A DNA stretch of 37,538 bases from UBA1765 sp045615885 (lineage in GTDB: Bacteria; Fibrobacterota; Fibrobacteria; Fibrobacterales; Fibrobacteraceae), in contig JAZLFR010000076.1 of assembly GCA_045615885.1 (NCBI GenBank), positions 1-37,538 on the forward strand. Direction: 5' to 3'. A program made the position numbers and the translations under genes. Of the stretch, positions 34,279-37,538 are shown in pieces. Position 1 is the first letter of the stretch, and the number at the start of each line of letters is the position of its first letter. The notes under the pieces are model-generated. The model saw only the letters and a list, made by a program, of their open reading frames with translations. It searched no databases and was not told the origin of the DNA.

Positions 34279-35808
34279 ATGACACCGGATATTGACCGCA
34301 AGCTAAAAGAGCTAGAGCTTTTGTATGACATCAGCTGTATCCTTGACGAAAACTTGGATATGAGCAATGTCGTGCAGCCGGTTATGAAGAAGCTTGGGGA
34401 ATACATGGGCGTTCAACACGCAACCCTTACGCTTTACAACCGTCACACCGGCGAAATCTCCATCGAAGTTGCCGAAGGCCTCTCTTCGCAGCAGGCCAAG
34501 CGCGGCCGCTACAAGGTGGGTGAAGGCATTACCGGCAAGGTGGTGGAAACCGGCAAGGCCATTGTCATTCCGTCTGTTAGCAAAGACCCGAACTACCTGG
34601 ACCGCACCGGCCGCGGTAAAGATGGCAACAAGGCCTTTATTTGTGTCCCGATTTCTGTAGATCACGAAGTCGTTGGAACATTGAGTGCCGATGAACTCAA
34701 CCCAAGCGAAGAGTATTTGAAGGAAGACTTGCGCTTGCTCGAAGTCATTGCCCGCATGATTGCTTCTGCAGTGAAGCTTCGCCGCCAGGTGCAGGAAGAA
34801 TACGAATCGTTGCAGGCCGAAAATACGAGACTTCGTCAGGAATTGAAGGAACGTTTCCGTCCGTCAAACATCGTTGGCAACTCCCGCGAAATGCAGATTG
34901 TTTACGATCAGATTGCGCAGGTGGCAAAGACGCCTTCTACGGTGCTTATCCTCGGTGAAACGGGTACCGGCAAGGAACTTGTCGCCCAGGCTTTGCATTA
35001 CAACTCTGACCGCAGCGCGGGCCCGTTCGTGCGCGTGCATTGCGCAGCCCTACCAGAAAACATCATCGAAAGTGAACTTTTCGGCCACGAAAAGGGTTCC
35101 TTTACCGGTGCCGTTTCTGAACACAAGGGCCGTTTTGAACTTGCCGACGGTGGCACCATTTTCCTCGATGAAATTGGCGAAATTTCCCCGGCTTTGCAGG
35201 TCAAGCTCCTTCGCGTTTTGCAGGAACACGAATTTGAGCGTGTCGGCGGCACCAAGACGATCCGCGTGAACATCCGTGTGATTGCCGCTACCAACCGCGA
35301 CTTGCTCCAGATGGTTCACGAAGGCACTTTCCGCGAAGATTTGTACTACCGCCTGCACATTTTCCCGATTTACGTTCCGCCCCTTCGCAACCGTAAGTCC
35401 GACATTGCTCAGCTCGTCGATTTCTTCCTTGAAAAGTATTGCAAGCAGATGGGCAAGAACATTCGCCGAGTTTCTACCGGCACAATTGACATGCTCATGA
35501 GCTACCACTGGGCTGGCAACGTGCGCGAACTTGAAAACTGCATTGAACGCGCCGTTCTCGTGGCCGATGGCGATGTGATTTACCCGCATCATTTGCCGCC
35601 GACCTTGCAGACTGCCGAAGCAACGGGCTCCCCGGTGCGTGGCGACCTCAAGAGCATGGTGGATGCCTACGAACGCGATATCATTAGCGATGCCTTGAAG
35701 AGTGCAAAGGGTAAAGTTGCAGCTGCCGCCCGCGCCCTTTCTACGACGCAGCGCATTCTCGGTTACAAGATCAAGAACCTGGATATCGACCCGAAGCGCT
35801 ATTCCTAG
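34279..35808 (+). CDS. Sigma-54-dependent transcriptional activator (GAF-AAA+-Fis, NifA-like layout)
   Basis: A 509-residue enhancer-binding protein. A GAF sensor domain (about 15-165) is followed by a coiled linker (about 170-195). The AAA+ domain has Walker A GETGTGKE (from 226), the sigma-54 contact loop GSFTGA (273-278), Walker B GGTIFLDE and an arginine-finger region (ATNRDL, FREDLYYRL). A Fis-type helix-turn-helix at the C-terminus ends TTQRILGYKIKNL. GAF domains in this group sense small ligands such as 2-oxoglutarate in NifA. Its position after gltBD suggests control of nitrogen metabolism (inference). ATG 34279 has GTGAGAG upstream; an in-frame TTG at 34228 would add 17 residues, with lower support. 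Confidence 0.9.
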   Translation: MTPDIDRKLKELELLYDISCILDENLDMSNVVQPVMKKLGEYMGVQHATLTLYNRHTGEISIEVAEGLSSQQAKRGRYKVGEGITGKVVETGKAIVIPSVSKDPNYLDRTGRGKDGNKAFICVPISVDHEVVGTLSADELNPSEEYLKEDLRLLEVIARMIASAVKLRRQVQEEYESLQAENTRLRQELKERFRPSNIVGNSREMQIVYDQIAQVAKTPSTVLILGETGTGKELVAQALHYNSDRSAGPFVRVHCAALPENIIESELFGHEKGSFTGAVSEHKGRFELADGGTIFLDEIGEISPALQVKLLRVLQEHEFERVGGTKTIRVNIRVIAATNRDLLQMVHEGTFREDLYYRLHIFPIYVPPLRNRKSDIAQLVDFFLEKYCKQMGKNIRRVSTGTIDMLMSYHWAGNVRELENCIERAVLVADGDVIYPHHLPPTLQTAEATGSPVRGDLKSMVDAYERDIISDALKSAKGKVAAAARALSTTQRILGYKIKNLDIDPKRYS

Positions 35809-35848
35809 AACTTTAGTTTGTACTGAATTGCTCGGTACAGCAATGTGC

Positions 35849-35886
35849 AAAAACAGCCGCCTTGTTCAAAGGCGGCTGTTTTGCTT
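35849..35886. terminator. Bidirectional intrinsic terminator
   Basis: Perfect 13-bp stem AAACAGCCGCCTT/AAGGCGGCTGTTT (35851-35863 with 35869-35881) and a 5-nt loop. It is followed by TGCTTT on the plus strand and by a T-rich run on the minus strand. It sits between the activator gene and the convergent barrel gene and can serve both. Confidence 0.9.
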
Positions 35887-35898
35887 TAAGCTTTGTTG

Positions 35899-36582
35899 TT
35901 AACCTCTGGTAAGGCGGAGCATGATTCTAAAGATGTTGCCTTCTGAATTGTCGTAGTCAATTTCTATTGGAGCGACGATTGTGTAGCCGATGCCTATGCC
36001 CAGGGACCAAGTGTCAGAAATCCACCAATCCTTTCCCAGTTCAAATTGGGTGCCGATTCCAATTAAGTCGAAATCATTGTTGTCATCATTTTCGTGCACG
36101 AATGCTATGCTTGCCATTGGTCCTACAGCCACTCCGATAAAGCTTCCGTTCATGATTGAATTCGGATTTCTAAATGGATAGAATGTAAAGCCGACTCCGG
36201 TGGATATGTTTAATCCCCAGGCGTCTTTATCATGAATATCCTCGCGGATATTGACGAGGTTCCAGTTACCGAATTCATCTTCCAGATTGACGACGCGATA
36301 GCGCCCTTCTCCTTTGAAGAATGCTAAATCCCAAACATTATAGATGGCGAACAGATTACCGAAAGAACGACCAAATTTGAATTCTAAGGAAGGTATGCTC
36401 CATCCTTCAAAATTGCCTTTTTCTTCTTCTCTTTTGTCGGTCCTCCAGGAATCTGATTGGTAAATATTGAAATCCATATAGGTAAGGCCTATGCTTGAGT
36501 TGAAGTACAGGCCTCTGTGCTCGCGGGGCGGTCTTGCGAAGGCGAGGAACGCAAGCAGCAAAATGAAAATGGCGATTCTCAT
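35899..36582 (-). CDS. Probable outer-membrane beta-barrel protein
   Basis: A 227-residue exported protein with signal peptide MRIAIFILLLAFLAFA. The mature part alternates hydrophobic and polar residues as in barrel strands, with aromatic and Gly-rich turns (GVGFTFYPF, SFIGVAVGP, WSLGIGIGYTIV). It ends FRIMLRLTRG. It is a paralogue of the neighbouring gene: both begin the mature chain with an REHRG element and end RLTRG. The C-terminal Gly is not the usual terminal aromatic of outer-membrane barrels, so an eight-strand lipocalin-like or barrel fold is likely but not certain. Gap to the upstream gene is 1 bp, so they are one operon. No function known. Confidence 0.75.
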   Translation of the reverse strand: MRIAIFILLLAFLAFARPPREHRGLYFNSSIGLTYMDFNIYQSDSWRTDKREEEKGNFEGWSIPSLEFKFGRSFGNLFAIYNVWDLAFFKGEGRYRVVNLEDEFGNWNLVNIREDIHDKDAWGLNISTGVGFTFYPFRNPNSIMNGSFIGVAVGPMASIAFVHENDDNNDFDLIGIGTQFELGKDWWISDTWSLGIGIGYTIVAPIEIDYDNSEGNIFRIMLRLTRG

Positions 36583-36583
36583 T

Positions 36584-37369
36584 TTAGCCTCGCGTCAAGC
36601 GGAATGTGATTCCGAAGGTGTTTTCGGAGCCTTCGTAGTCAAAAATGTACATGGAGCTGTGGGCGAAGGTGAACGCAAAGCCCATGGAAAGGTGTTTGTT
36701 CAGCCACCATTCCTTGCCGATTTCAACTTCGAATCCATTGCCGATGCCTCCGGCACTGTTATCCAGCTCGGTATCCATTGCCACCAGGAATGTGTAGCCC
36801 ACGGAAGCGCCTACAAAAAAGCCGTTCATTGGCGACTCTTTTTCTGTAAATGGATAGACTGTCATGCCGAACCCCAAATACGATCTGGCAATGACTGCGT
36901 CATTGGATTCTTTCTCGATGTTACTCAATTCCCAATTGCTTGTGTAGATTCTATTGCTGTCGGCATCGAGAATTGGCCTGTAGTTGTCTTCGTCATATTT
37001 AAAGTGGCGGTGGTATTCTTTGTCGAAGTAGTCCATGGAACCGGAAAAAATGCCAATGTTGAAATCTGTATGGAAGGCGATAATGTTTGCTAGCGCGGTG
37101 CCAAATTTGAAATTGAATGTCGGGAATGTGAAGCCGGAAAATTCGTGTTCGTAGGAACCTTTTTCATCATGGCGGTCGTAGCTGCTTTCTGCCAAATCCT
37201 TCCAATTTCGCGTAATGGTCCCGGAATTGTATGCAAAGCCAAAGCCCACGCTGCTGTAAAAACCGCGATGTTCGCGGTCTGGGCTGCTATCTGTTGTTGT
37301 GTTTTCTGCGGCTTGTGCAAAAAGCGAGACGGCCAAAAGAAGTGGCATAATAAGGAATTTCTTTTTCAT
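36584..37369 (-). CDS. Probable outer-membrane beta-barrel protein, paralogue of the next gene
   Basis: A 261-residue exported protein with signal peptide MKKKFLIMPLLLAVSLFAQA. The mature chain starts with a Thr/Ser-rich stretch, then DREHRGFYSSVGFGFAY. It contains barrel-like strands (FNFKFGTALANIIAF, YLGFGMTVYPF, FFVGASVGYTFLVAM, WWLNKHLSMGFAFTFA) and ends FGITFRLTRG. These motifs line up in order with the downstream 227-residue protein, so the pair arose by tandem duplication. ATG 37367-37369 lacks a clear ribosome site. An IS3-type element ends 30 bp upstream, so the native promoter may have been displaced. No function is recognised. Confidence 0.77.
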   Translation of the reverse strand: MKKKFLIMPLLLAVSLFAQAAENTTTDSSPDREHRGFYSSVGFGFAYNSGTITRNWKDLAESSYDRHDEKGSYEHEFSGFTFPTFNFKFGTALANIIAFHTDFNIGIFSGSMDYFDKEYHRHFKYDEDNYRPILDADSNRIYTSNWELSNIEKESNDAVIARSYLGFGMTVYPFTEKESPMNGFFVGASVGYTFLVAMDTELDNSAGGIGNGFEVEIGKEWWLNKHLSMGFAFTFAHSSMYIFDYEGSENTFGITFRLTRG

Positions 37370-37399
37370 GCCCGCAAAAATAAAAAAGTCGCCGCAGAG

Positions 37400-37538
37400 T
37401 GAACTGACCCCAAAAAGTTGGACAGTTTAAAATTAGGATAAAACAGCGTAATGAGTCCGGTATCTAACCGGGCTCATTCCTTTTAGGCGTGATTTAATCC
37501 GTTTATTGTTGTAGTACTCGATGTAGGTTTTGAGTTCC
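37400..37538 (-). mobile_element. Right end of an IS3-family insertion sequence (IS150-like), cut by the window end
   Basis: The terminal inverted repeat starts with TGAACTGACCCC at 37400 and runs about 25 bp, in the form found at the ends of many IS3/IS150-group elements. It is followed by the 3' end of a transposase gene on the minus strand. Most of the element, its other end and any target duplication lie outside the window. Confidence 0.88.
37433..37538 (-). CDS. IS3-family transposase (OrfB), C-terminal fragment
   Basis: The last 34 residues are visible, in frame to the window edge. They include YIEYYNNKRIKSRLKGMSPV, the end of the rve integrase core that is typical of IS3/IS150 OrfB proteins (the 'YNNxR' element and the Met-Ser-Pro signature). 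The stop codon is at 37433-37435, 8 bp from the inverted repeat. The rest of the gene, including the DDE residues, is outside the window. The catalytic domain cannot be checked. Confidence 0.9.
   Translation of the reverse strand, partial: ELKTYIEYYNNKRIKSRLKGMSPVRYRTHYAVLS

Overview
The window is bacterial chromosome from a diderm (Gram-negative type) bacterium, most probably Fibrobacter or a close relative in Fibrobacterota. This rests on a moderate-GC, gene-dense layout, signal peptides and lipoboxes, outer-membrane barrels, a 270-residue primary-type sigma factor without region 1.1, and two secreted proteins that end in sorting-type C-terminal domains of the kind common in Fibrobacter. 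The genus call is an inference from protein style, not from a database match.

Layout, left to right. 1-451 is a gene-free tract of short tandem and inverted repeats. 452-6052 (+) holds two adjacent membrane hybrid histidine kinases; the first carries two receiver domains, a histidine phosphotransfer-like domain without its histidine, and a C-terminal HD-GYP c-di-GMP phosphodiesterase. 6049-11581 (-) is a likely operon of a protease/propeller/outer-membrane-barrel protein, an acyltransferase-3 membrane protein and a XerD-type recombinase. 11612-11930 is a second repeat-rich gap. 11931-16243 is the most interesting locus: a MATE transporter fused to an RsbW/SpoIIAB-like ATPase domain, divergent from a three-gene partner-switching operon (STAS antagonist, membrane SpoIIE/RsbU-type phosphatase, free RsbW-like kinase). 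No sigma factor lies inside it, so the transporter itself may be the regulated output.

16244-20795 holds an SLC13-type transporter with RCK_C domains, mnmA, an EamA exporter and a KDPG aldolase. 20831-24481 is a divergent pair of secreted proteins (M6 metalloprotease; DUF4832-like glycosidase-fold protein). 24543-26680 has an acyl-ACP thioesterase, a metallo-beta-lactamase-fold lipoprotein and a small protein with two probable zinc fingers. tRNA-His with a clear promoter and terminator follows, then the sigma factor (-).

27784-28261 is a third gap with many small hairpins. 28262-35808 (+) is gltB, gltD and a GAF/AAA+/Fis sigma-54-dependent activator, consistent with ammonium assimilation under nitrogen-type control. 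35899-37369 (-) is a tandem pair of related barrel-type envelope proteins. The window ends in the right end of an IS3-family element, about 30 bp upstream of that pair and oriented to read into it. Signalling (two kinases, one partner-switching module, one sigma factor, one sigma-54 activator) is unusually dense for 37 kb.
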